The notes beneath the pieces are model-generated. The model did not search any database and had not been told where the DNA came from. It was given only the letters and a program-made list of their open reading frames with translations. From the IMG/VR virus record IMGVR_UViG_3300022874_000041, positions 1-25,672 of that record: DNA of 25,672 nt. One strand, written 5' to 3'. This stretch comes from a virus. The position numbers and the translations under genes are program-made. Positions 18,671 through 25,263 of the stretch are shown here, in pieces (position 1 is the stretch's first letter; each line of letters starts with the position of its first letter).

Positions 18671-19327
18671 TTAATCATTACTATTCAGTTTAGCCTCTAA
18701 ACATTTTACAATAAAATAGCTATCTACAATGTCATCTACTGGTTTACTTATCTTCTTAGGATCATAAGTCTTATCCTGAATCCACTGCCAAAACGGATTC
18801 TGTTCTAAGATAGGATCTTTTAAGACATTACTTTTAAAAGCATTTACCATATACAGCTTATCACAATTGCCTTTCCCTGCCAGTTTCTTTACTGCAGATG
18901 GTTGAAAAATGTAAAATGATCTCAGCCCGTAAGAAGAGATTAATTTCTGTCTTAAATAAGTATTGTACATTATCATATCGATAAAGCTGTTACCTTTAGA
19001 TCCGTATGAAAATCCTTCTATGGCAAAATCGCTTATGTCGTACTTATCTTTTAAAGTCGTATCTATTAGAGTTGCAATATCTGAAGCGTCTTTCTGCTTA
19101 TTTAATTCCTTCTCTCGGAAATCATCGTTTGCAACGTCACGCTTGTACATTACTCCAGTGATTCTATTAGTACTCATTAATTCGTCATGAATTAAAAATG
19201 CTTTCTTGATAGGACTCTTGAATGAATCTTTAGGGTAATTGAAAAATGAAATGAATTCGTAAGCCCCGTCTACAAAGATACATGCTGCTGGACTATTAAG
19301 AGAAAAATCTATACCGACTAATGCCAA
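18671..19327 (-). CDS. RuvC-like Holliday junction resolvase / RNase H-fold nuclease
   Basis: A 218-residue protein with a RuvC-type RNase H fold: a first strand with acid MALVGIDFSLNSPAACIF (D7), a second with FAIEGFSYGSKGN (E104), and a C-terminal helix KPVDDIVDSYFIVKCLEA (D198/D199/D202). These are the expected positions of the metal-binding acids. It would resolve branched DNA before packaging, the role held in T4 by the unrelated endonuclease VII (gp49). No zinc finger or fused domain. It lies between packaged-type small proteins and the replication block. Other RNase H-fold nucleases are possible, so resolvase is inferred. Confidence 0.7.
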   Translation of the reverse strand: MALVGIDFSLNSPAACIFVDGAYEFISFFNYPKDSFKSPIKKAFLIHDELMSTNRITGVMYKRDVANDDFREKELNKQKDASDIATLIDTTLKDKYDISDFAIEGFSYGSKGNSFIDMIMYNTYLRQKLISSYGLRSFYIFQPSAVKKLAGKGNCDKLYMVNAFKSNVLKDPILEQNPFWQWIQDKTYDPKKISKPVDDIVDSYFIVKCLEAKLNSND

Positions 19328-19349
19328 TGTTGTTATTCTTTAAATATTA

Positions 19350-19652
19350 TTACCAAGTACCAAATTCTTTATGCCAGTATAAAGCAGAGAATGGATCTTT
19401 AGCGTGTTTTGAATTACGTCCACCCATTCTACTCCAGAAATTATCCTGTCTATCTTTATCTTTATGCTGTGTAAAGTCTTCCATGTTAGAATCTCCACCA
19501 TGAACCACTTTATATTTGTCTCCTTTCTTAGCCAAAACCATCCACTTTTTAGCTTTGTCGGACGATTTCCGCTTTACACCAACTTTAGTAAAGCCTTTCT
19601 TACGATAGCGTTCTGGTATTTCTGATTCTTTTAAGAATTCTGAAAAATTCAT
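19350..19652 (-). CDS. Small basic protein with capsid-targeting N-terminus (conserved KWMVLAKKG...RMGGRNS type)
   Basis: A 100-residue protein. It starts MNFSEFLKE|SEIP, with L7-K8-E9|S10 an exact fit to the prohead protease rule. The mature part (VGVKRKSSDKAKKWMVLAKK, then YKVVHGGDSNMEDFTQHKDK, then FWSRMGGRNSKHAKDPFSAL and a final YWHKEFGTW) resembles a conserved small phage protein of unknown function that I have seen elsewhere without the targeting peptide. It is basic and compact. Packaging in the head is inferred from the N-terminus and gene company. Confidence 0.65.
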   Translation of the reverse strand: MNFSEFLKESEIPERYRKKGFTKVGVKRKSSDKAKKWMVLAKKGDKYKVVHGGDSNMEDFTQHKDKDRQDNFWSRMGGRNSKHAKDPFSALYWHKEFGTW

Positions 19653-19657
19653 TAGGC

Positions 19658-20473
19658 TTATTCTTTAAGTTTTGCTATCAATTGAATTGTATAGAATTTA
19701 GCATCTTGCCAATCATCATTAGCATCTTCCCATTCTTCATATTCTTCACTATCCTCATCATAGTCTTCGTTATCTTCTACCATTTCATAATCTTCTAGAG
19801 TATTTACTGCTCTTTCGATATTATCACCAATTTCGGTAAGTGCTTTAGGATTTTTAGAGTTTGCTGATAGTTCATCTACTACGCCTTGAACATTATCAAA
19901 GTCAAAATCATCAGCACCTTGAGTTTCAAGATCTGCTAATAGATTAAACAATGTTTCTGCCGATGTACCTTTCTTAGGCTTCCAGTTAGCATATTTCTTT
20001 ACATAATTTGCTGCCTCATTAACAGAATCAAGATTTTCTGCCATTGAACGCATGAGCAGCTCGGGATATCTAACAGAATCTTCGACAATACTTTGAACAT
20101 GGTAGTAGTACGTATTATTTAATTCCTCTTCATATTGTTCAGGATAGAGTGGAAAACCTTGTTGCGTTCGTTGCTTCTTAGTTGTTTCGATTCCCTTCCA
20201 CTTCTTTTGAAGTATTACGGCTCCCGCTCCAGTTAGTGGATATGCATTCTTACGTTGAAGATGCTCGTTCTTTTTGTACCACGCCTTCTGCTTCTTAGCG
20301 AGTCGCGCAGTAAATTTTCCGTGCCTTGCAAGAGTAAGCAGGTCAAAGAGATATTCTTGAACTGTACCCTTTTGAGGAGTCCAGCCAGCATATTCTTTAT
20401 TCCACGACCCTGGCTCAACTCCAGTTCGAGTTTGCTCGTTTAGAAATTGTGAAAATGTTGAAATGTGTTTCAT
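19658..20473 (-). CDS. Duplicated-domain protein with capsid-targeting-like N-terminus
   Basis: A 271-residue protein starting MKHISTFSQFLNE, the window's signature, with L-N-E followed by Gln instead of Ala/Gly/Ser. Two copies of a motif are visible: YAGWTPQKGTVQEYLFDLL (about 29-47) and YANWKPKKGTSAETLFNLL (about 160-178), each followed by a helical stretch, so the protein arose from a tandem duplication. The N-terminal half is basic (RLAKKQKAWYKKNEHLQRK); the C-terminal part is very acidic (EDNEDYDEDSEEYEEWEDAN). I recognise no family. The leader has AAATATATAC about 22 nt upstream and an A-rich, Shine-Dalgarno-free start. Confidence 0.6.
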   Translation of the reverse strand: MKHISTFSQFLNEQTRTGVEPGSWNKEYAGWTPQKGTVQEYLFDLLTLARHGKFTARLAKKQKAWYKKNEHLQRKNAYPLTGAGAVILQKKWKGIETTKKQRTQQGFPLYPEQYEEELNNTYYYHVQSIVEDSVRYPELLMRSMAENLDSVNEAANYVKKYANWKPKKGTSAETLFNLLADLETQGADDFDFDNVQGVVDELSANSKNPKALTEIGDNIERAVNTLEDYEMVEDNEDYDEDSEEYEEWEDANDDWQDAKFYTIQLIAKLKE

Positions 20474-20509
20474 AATAATTTGTTTTGTTTTTTGTATATA
20501 TTTAAGACT

Positions 20510-20863
20510 CTATAGTTTTTTTCCAAGTGCTGAGCCTAAAGCAGCACCTACTAATCTACTCGTAAGAAGGTCATAAATCACACCCTTCTCAATACCTAAT
20601 ACTTTCGCAATTAATTTACCGATAGTTTTACCTAAAGCAAAACCAGTTAGTCCACCAAATATAGATCCAAATAAACCTTCGTTAATTACTTCTTGCATTG
20701 CTGCTTCCAAGTCTTGACCATTAGCATTTGCAGTTAATAGCTTTTCAACGACTAAATCAATAGCTACATCTTGATCTTCTGTAAGTTCAACAGATTCTTG
20801 AAGTGCTCTTTGAAATAATACATCTTCATCAGTCTCTAATAAGTATTCTTTGTAGGTCTTCAT
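20510..20863 (-). CDS. Capsid-targeted precursor of a glycine-zipper hydrophobic peptide
   Basis: A 117-residue protein. MKTYKEYLLE is nearly the T4 internal-protein targeting sequence (MKTYQEFIAE). Three prohead-protease-like sites follow: LLE|T (8-11), LQE|S (21-24) and INE|G (60-63). Residues 11-62 are acidic and helical. Residues 63-117 are hydrophobic with glycine-zipper spacing: GLFGSIFGGLTGFALGKTIG, KLIAKVLG, then LVGAALGSALGKKL. Cleavage at INE|G would release a membrane-active-looking peptide. Proteins with such glycine zippers often insert in membranes. No enzyme motif. The start lies 5 nt from a GATATATA element, and the downstream neighbours carry the same targeting signature. Confidence 0.65.
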   Translation of the reverse strand: MKTYKEYLLETDEDVLFQRALQESVELTEDQDVAIDLVVEKLLTANANGQDLEAAMQEVINEGLFGSIFGGLTGFALGKTIGKLIAKVLGIEKGVIYDLLTSRLVGAALGSALGKKL

Positions 20864-20867
20864 GTAT

Positions 20868-20875
20868 TATATATC
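20868..20875 (-). promoter_or_regulatory. GATATATA element just upstream of the glycine-zipper protein gene
   Basis: The minus strand reads GATATATAATACATG; the element ends 5 nt before the ATG at 20863. That is too close for a normal leader, so either translation is nearly leaderless or the match is chance. Listed because the same octamer precedes three other genes. Confidence 0.2.
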
Positions 20876-20877
20876 AA

Positions 20878-21435
20878 CTATGCTTTATAGCCGTATTTTA
20901 TTTCGAGAATGTTATACTTAAAGTTAAGATCAAACGTATTAAACTCAACTGTATTATTACTAAAGTTAAGGTCTAAGCCACTGATTCCTATGAATAACAT
21001 TTCCTTCATTTGAACATTTACAAATACATTACCTTCTCCGTCAAATAATTGTATTCCTGCACCTTCTGGGATCCAGGGCTTATCTCCACCAAGTCCATAA
21101 TAATACTCAAAAAGTTCAAGTGCCATCCAGTAGTTAAAAAATCCATCAAAAGATTGCATAGTTACTGTAAGATCTTTTTGGTATAGTCGTTGAGTAGGTT
21201 CAGAAGATCTAAAGCTTCTTTCGTATCCTGGCGCATCTAATTGAGACACTGGATCAAACGATGGTCCTGGTAAGTTCAACGATTGTATGCCATAATTGAA
21301 AGCATCTATAGGCTCCTTAATCATACTACCTGGCATCTTATTAAGTACAGGTTTGTACTTATCTACAATCGACTGTGGAATAAAGTTCCTTGGAAAATCG
21401 AATTTGAAGTGATCATTTTTTGAACTTAAAAACAT
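20878..21435 (-). CDS. Tail-tube-like (T4 gp19-fold) virion protein
   Basis: A 185-residue protein. The first part (KFDFPRNFIPQSIVDKYKPV, then FNYGIQSLNLPGPSFDP) is followed by a strand-rich region: LYQKDLTVTMQSFDGFFNYWMALELF, then VFVNVQMKEMLFIGISGLDLNFSNNTVEFNTFDLNFKYN in sequence. The last part, with a G-L-x-x-x-F-x-x-N-x-x-x-x-F-x-T-F-x-x-x-F string, is the pattern seen at the end of T4 gp19-type tube proteins (WPTNVGELQLDWDSNN then EIQTFEVTL). It could be the tube, a tube initiator or a related baseplate hub protein; a strong call would need structure comparison. The ATG shares one base with the stop of the upstream gene (TAATG), showing tight coupling. Confidence 0.5.
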   Translation of the reverse strand: MFLSSKNDHFKFDFPRNFIPQSIVDKYKPVLNKMPGSMIKEPIDAFNYGIQSLNLPGPSFDPVSQLDAPGYERSFRSSEPTQRLYQKDLTVTMQSFDGFFNYWMALELFEYYYGLGGDKPWIPEGAGIQLFDGEGNVFVNVQMKEMLFIGISGLDLNFSNNTVEFNTFDLNFKYNILEIKYGYKA

Positions 21436-22268
21436 TATATCATTGTTCTTTGAAGTGCAGCAGCTGCTACTACAACTGTTGCTTTATCTGTCTTACCTTT
21501 AACCTTACCTTGAACAACAGCAGTCTGCCCAGCTTTATTCTGAGCATCTTGTGCTAATTTCTGAGCACTTCGTGCAGCAATTTGAAGTGCTTCGATAGTA
21601 CTATCTTGGCCTTCGTTCTCTGTAGTAAGTTCAGTTATAGTGTTTGACATTTGTTGATTTGAAGCTTTTAATGCAGAGATAGTAATATTTTGATCTGCAA
21701 CTTGTTGAGCTAAATCATTTCTCTCTATTTTAAGTGCTGCTGTTTCTACTTTTAATTTAGCAACTTCCTCACTATATTTTAGTGTTAAGTCTTCTATTTG
21801 CGATGTAAGAGTTTTCCTAGCATCATCTGTAAGAGATAGAAATTTCCCAGTGTATAAAACAGTTTCATCTGAAGTATCACCTTCAGGGCTTACGTCTTGA
21901 GTTGATATGTAAAAGTTATCGTTATTTAATTTGAGTATCTTCTTGCTATCCTCAGCACTTATTCTGAATATGACTTGGCCTTGAGATAAATCTAAATCCT
22001 TTACGTTAGTATAGTACGCAATTCGTACCTCATCTTTTTCCCCAATAAATGATATGTAAACATTACCAACATTAGAAAGATCAATCGGTGTATCTTCACC
22101 ACTCGTATCTTCGTATAATGTAAAAATGAAATAATCATCAAATGGACTTATTCGTATTGAACCATCACCTTGTGGTAGTGGTTGTTCATTAACTGACGTA
22201 GCTTTAAACTCTTTATAAGTTTCAGCTTTCTGTCTGTCAAGTGATATGTTAGTTTCAATACTTGCCAT
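21435..22268 (-). CDS. Virion structural protein with N-terminal beta domain and C-terminal coiled coil
   Basis: A 277-residue protein. Residues 1-150 are strand-rich (GSIRISPFDDYFIFTLYE, NVYISFIGEKDEVRIAYY, GQVIFRISAEDSKKIL). Residues about 153-247 form a long heptad-repeat coiled coil (SQIEDLTLKYSEEVAKLKVE, AQQVADQNITISALKASNQQ, ENEGQDSTIEALQIAARSAQ). A short Lys/Ala/Val-rich end follows (TDKATVVVAAAALQRTMI). This head-plus-fibrous-stalk design is common in phage fibres, whiskers and baseplate accessory proteins. I do not recognise a specific T4 counterpart. It is coupled by one-base overlaps to both neighbours, so it is likely assembled with the 451-residue protein and the tube-like protein. 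Confidence 0.55.
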   Translation of the reverse strand: MASIETNISLDRQKAETYKEFKATSVNEQPLPQGDGSIRISPFDDYFIFTLYEDTSGEDTPIDLSNVGNVYISFIGEKDEVRIAYYTNVKDLDLSQGQVIFRISAEDSKKILKLNNDNFYISTQDVSPEGDTSDETVLYTGKFLSLTDDARKTLTSQIEDLTLKYSEEVAKLKVETAALKIERNDLAQQVADQNITISALKASNQQMSNTITELTTENEGQDSTIEALQIAARSAQKLAQDAQNKAGQTAVVQGKVKGKTDKATVVVAAAALQRTMI

Positions 22269-23623
22269 TATGTATCAGTTATTGTTTTTACTGTAGCTGG
22301 TGAGATAGCTGCTTTAATATTCATCCTATCCCTAAATGCTGTAATGTATCGTGTTCTTACAACTAGTTTTTCTGCTTGCTTATCTGAACCTTCTCCTTGA
22401 TTAGATGAAGAATCAGTTATTACTATTCGTCGACCATCGTCAGGTTCAAGTTGATTGTAAACCTTAGCAACAGTTGGCACAGTGCCAAGATTTATCTTCA
22501 TTAACTTTCTTCCGTATTTCTTTACATCGAAACTCGATAGTCTTGCTTTTTTTATAATCTGAGTACTATCTTGACGATTAAAAAGTCGAAGTGTATAATC
22601 TATTACGAAACTTATAGCAGTTGCACTATGTGTAATGATAGGTCTAAAATCTATAGACTCGTCAAAGTGTCCAGTCTGTGTAAATACTTGATTGCTCGTT
22701 GGAACAAAGTTAGTACCAATTTGTTCAGTTACAGTAATTTCATGGAATACTACATACGGTCCACTATGGGTGAGGAGTGGTTGAATAAAGTTCTCAAATG
22801 TAGATCCTAATACTTGTCCTGATAATTGAAAGTAATCTCCGTCAGGTGCTTGGATAACCTCAGCGTATAAATTATCGTAAATATCTCTATTGAGAATAGT
22901 TGCAGAATTTATTTCTTCTAGGTCATAATAACTATAGCTGTTATTGACTGTCGTTTCAGTTATCCCAGTTGCTCTTATCGTAATGACTGGAGTACTAATA
23001 AAACCACCAGCTCCAGCCAATCTAAATCCAAGTGTATTCGGATCTGTACTATCAAATGCATTATTCATATAGAACAGCGCTGGCACTTTAAATTCAATAT
23101 ATGTACTGTATAGCTTGCTTGCTAAGAGGAACGGTTCAGCAACAAGTAAAGGTGTATCAGTTCTTAAATAATTGATAGATGCTAGATTAAGCTCAACATT
23201 ATCACTTCTATTAGTTAGAATTTCAAATATCAACCCATCATAATTATCAAAGCTATAACCAGCAGTAAAGTAAACTCTTACTGTGTCGTATTCAACAGGA
23301 AGCTGTGGTGAGAAGGTTTGGACTAATTGTGGAGTGTTAGTTAGCTGTGGATCGAAATCATTATACGGAACACCGAAGCTACTATTAAGACTTACTGACT
23401 GTGTCTTATTAACAACTATGTTTGCTACAGATCTATCTCTGTAGTTTCTCATTGTATTCTGAACACTTGCAGCATTCCAAAGATAAGAACCGCCAGTATG
23501 ACCATCTCTCATTATCTCAATTGGAAAAGTAGTAGTATTATAAGTAGCTGGGTTAGCCTGGTCAGTATAAATATACTCGACTAAAATATCCGCTGACAGT
23601 TGTATGTATCTTGAAGAATCCAA
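22268..23623 (-). CDS. Large beta-rich virion structural protein
   Basis: A 451-residue protein dominated by strand-like segments with Tyr, Asn, Thr and Ser, no enzyme motif and no signal peptide. Examples: IQLSADILVEYIY (7-19), TVRVYFTAGYSFDNYDGLIF (114-133), TYIEFKVPALFYMNNAFD (174-191) and KYGRKLMKINLGTVPTVAKVYNQLEP near 369-394. The end carries an Arg/Lys patch and a Ser/Gln loop (SSSNQGEGSDKQAEK). Position in a coupled trio with a coiled-coil protein and a tube-like protein suggests a baseplate or tail component. I do not recognise a family; an adhesin or baseplate-wedge role cannot be separated from sequence alone. Confidence 0.5.
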   Translation of the reverse strand: MDSSRYIQLSADILVEYIYTDQANPATYNTTTFPIEIMRDGHTGGSYLWNAASVQNTMRNYRDRSVANIVVNKTQSVSLNSSFGVPYNDFDPQLTNTPQLVQTFSPQLPVEYDTVRVYFTAGYSFDNYDGLIFEILTNRSDNVELNLASINYLRTDTPLLVAEPFLLASKLYSTYIEFKVPALFYMNNAFDSTDPNTLGFRLAGAGGFISTPVITIRATGITETTVNNSYSYYDLEEINSATILNRDIYDNLYAEVIQAPDGDYFQLSGQVLGSTFENFIQPLLTHSGPYVVFHEITVTEQIGTNFVPTSNQVFTQTGHFDESIDFRPIITHSATAISFVIDYTLRLFNRQDSTQIIKKARLSSFDVKKYGRKLMKINLGTVPTVAKVYNQLEPDDGRRIVITDSSSNQGEGSDKQAEKLVVRTRYITAFRDRMNIKAAISPATVKTITDT

Positions 23624-23632
23624 ATTTGCTTC

Positions 23633-23866
23633 TTATTTTTTGAAGTAAGCAACGAAATCATCCATTGCATCTTTAAAGTCTATTGACGGATTAGCTCCTC
23701 CATCAGTATTATCATCTATGATTTTAAAGATATCATTATATGAGAATTTAAAATCAGTTGTCTTTCTTAGAAATTTAACTATGTCCTTTGCAACTTCTTC
23801 TATAGTGTCAAAATTTCCACGGTTAAAGCTAACCATTTTGTTTTCAAGTTGGTTAAGCTCTCCCAT
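23633..23866 (-). CDS. Small hypothetical protein
   Basis: A 77-residue, helical protein (MGELNQLENKMVSFNRGNFD at the start, DAMDDFVAYFKK at the end). KDIVKFLRKTTDFKFSYNDI and IDDNTDGGANPSIDFKDAMD are its main blocks. No family recognised and no targeting signature. It sits 9 nt before the 451-residue structural gene and 2 nt after its upstream neighbour, so it is likely cotranscribed. Confidence 0.5.
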   Translation of the reverse strand: MGELNQLENKMVSFNRGNFDTIEEVAKDIVKFLRKTTDFKFSYNDIFKIIDDNTDGGANPSIDFKDAMDDFVAYFKK

Positions 23867-23868
23867 CT

Positions 23869-24159
23869 TTAATCTTTTTCATTAAGAGATATAGATTCAT
23901 CCATACTAATGAATTCTTCCACTTCTTTTTTAATTAACTTCCAAATTTTCTTGGCTGCTGTATCTTTACTAATCATCCTAAACATATCCTCTCCTGGAAA
24001 TCCTATCCCGTACGGATCACCAACAAAGCCATCTACACTATAGGCAAGTTCGTAAGTCTTACCGTCTTTTTCAACATTAAGATTACCATGCTTAGTTCTA
24101 CTAAACGTTGCTTTCTCCCTAAGTGCTTTAAATTCTTCGTATTCTAGTAAGTGTTCCAT
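23869..24159 (-). CDS. Small protein with possible capsid-targeting-like N-terminus
   Basis: A 96-residue protein starting MEHLLEYEEFKALREK, a looser version of the window's signature (aromatic-x-x-F, then L-x-E, followed by Lys). The middle is strand-like (GNLNVEKDGKTYELAYSVDG) with a Gly-rich turn (GDPYGIGFPGED), and the end is helical and acidic (KIWKLIKKEVEEFISMDESI). No family recognised. The leader is A-rich with the decamer GATAAAAATA repeated in tandem. It is the weakest member of the targeting-signature set. Confidence 0.5.
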   Translation of the reverse strand: MEHLLEYEEFKALREKATFSRTKHGNLNVEKDGKTYELAYSVDGFVGDPYGIGFPGEDMFRMISKDTAAKKIWKLIKKEVEEFISMDESISLNEKD

Positions 24160-24163
24160 GCTG

Positions 24164-24189
24164 TATTTTTATCTATTTTTATCTATTTT
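24164..24189. repeat. Decamer tandem repeat TATTTTTATC, about 2.6 copies
   Basis: TATTTTTATC at 24164-24173 and 24174-24183, then a partial copy. It spans the stop of the spanin-like gene and the leader of the gene starting at 24159; on the minus strand it reads GATAAAAATA twice. It could be an A-rich translation enhancer, a promoter element or slippage. Confidence 0.4.
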
Positions 24190-25025
24190 CCCCATTGTGC
24201 CCATTTTGGAGAGTAGTTTAAACCAACTCCAATATACGGACCGTGTGCTATTCCTATTCTATTTATATTCATCAGGTTAAGCATTGCACCATAACCTGCA
24301 CTTACGCCAACTGAAAACTCTTTTCTAGCTTTCTTTAGTACTTTTGCATTTTCCTTGTCATCCTGAATAACAGCCCCTCGAATTGCAGTGAATGTAACGC
24401 CAGGATATTTAGTAGTAACTTGAATTTCTATCTTTCCAGTTTTCTTATCTCGTTTAAGGACAGTTTGGAGGGACATAGACTGTTCTAAGTTAAATATACT
24501 TTGGCCAAGATTGATCTTATTTAAAGCAGTATCTATAGCAAAGGGAATCGTTCCAGATAGGTATCTCCAATCAGTTGGACTATACCTAGCACTATCAGAA
24601 ATTGCAATTAAGCTATCACCTATAATAGCAGCATCAACATAAATAAGAGAATCCCTAACTTCAGTTACAGTATTCGTAATAGTCAGTGGTGGCTTATTCT
24701 TTTCAATTTTATAGTCACCTAACAACTTGTCGTAATCTTTGTTAAGTTCAGTAAGCTTTAAATCGTATCCAGAAATTTCACCTATAAGTTCACCATTTTT
24801 ACCAAGTGTCATTATAACAGAATCTCGAGAAGCTTCCAAGTTATTTACTACTCTTACAGTTTCTTTTTTCTCTGCTTCAACGGCACCCTTTAAAGTACTT
24901 ACTCTTCCACACGTTATCATAAGCATTATGATAAGTGCAGCTATTATACCAGTACCAATAAGTTGACGATTTTTAGAATCTACCAACCATGCAAAGATTT
25001 TAGGTATGAACATTAAATGATTCAT
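24183..25025 (-). CDS. Membrane-anchored coiled-coil protein with outer-membrane-like C-terminus (spanin-like candidate)
   Basis: A 280-residue protein. One transmembrane helix lies near the N-terminus (IGTGIIAALIIMLMITCG, about 23-40) after a short cytoplasmic stretch. A periplasmic coiled-coil-like region follows (STLKGAVEAEKKETVRVVNN, then KLTELNKDYDKLLGDYKIEK), then a strand-rich part (TNTVTEVRDSLIYVDAAIIG). The C-terminus looks like outer-membrane or porin-type beta strands (FSVGVSAGYGAMLNLMNI and HGPYIGVGLNYSPKWAQWGK). This layout, inner-membrane anchor plus periplasmic rod plus outer-membrane-like end, would suit a protein linking the two membranes at lysis, or a tail/entry component. 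No spanin homology can be claimed. Its ATG overlaps the upstream stop (ATGA). Confidence 0.5.
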   Translation of the reverse strand: MNHLMFIPKIFAWLVDSKNRQLIGTGIIAALIIMLMITCGRVSTLKGAVEAEKKETVRVVNNLEASRDSVIMTLGKNGELIGEISGYDLKLTELNKDYDKLLGDYKIEKNKPPLTITNTVTEVRDSLIYVDAAIIGDSLIAISDSARYSPTDWRYLSGTIPFAIDTALNKINLGQSIFNLEQSMSLQTVLKRDKKTGKIEIQVTTKYPGVTFTAIRGAVIQDDKENAKVLKKARKEFSVGVSAGYGAMLNLMNINRIGIAHGPYIGVGLNYSPKWAQWGK

Positions 25026-25258
25026 TCTTCTATATATTGAGCTAGTTTGTTTGGAGTAACTTCTTTTTCACCGTATTCTTTAATGATATGTTTTAAGAAA
25101 CCCTGTTCTTCGATTTTCATTTCTTCTAATCTTGAAATGAAATTATCTCGTTTTTCAGCTAAGCTATTAATGCTTTTTTGCATTAAGTCTAAGTTGAATT
25201 GAATTTCTTTGTACTCTTTTACGAAACCATTAAGTTTCTTTTGATCTTTTGTTGTCAT
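25022..25258 (-). CDS. Small coiled-coil protein
   Basis: A 78-residue, highly charged helical protein with heptad-like spacing (FVKEYKEIQFNLDLMQKSIN, LAEKRDNFISRLEEMKIEEQ) and no Cys. It precedes the membrane-anchored protein with a 4-nt ATGA overlap, which suggests that the two are made together and may interact. No family recognised. Confidence 0.55.
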   Translation of the reverse strand: MTTKDQKKLNGFVKEYKEIQFNLDLMQKSINSLAEKRDNFISRLEEMKIEEQGFLKHIIKEYGEKEVTPNKLAQYIEE

Positions 25259-25263
25259 TGTTG

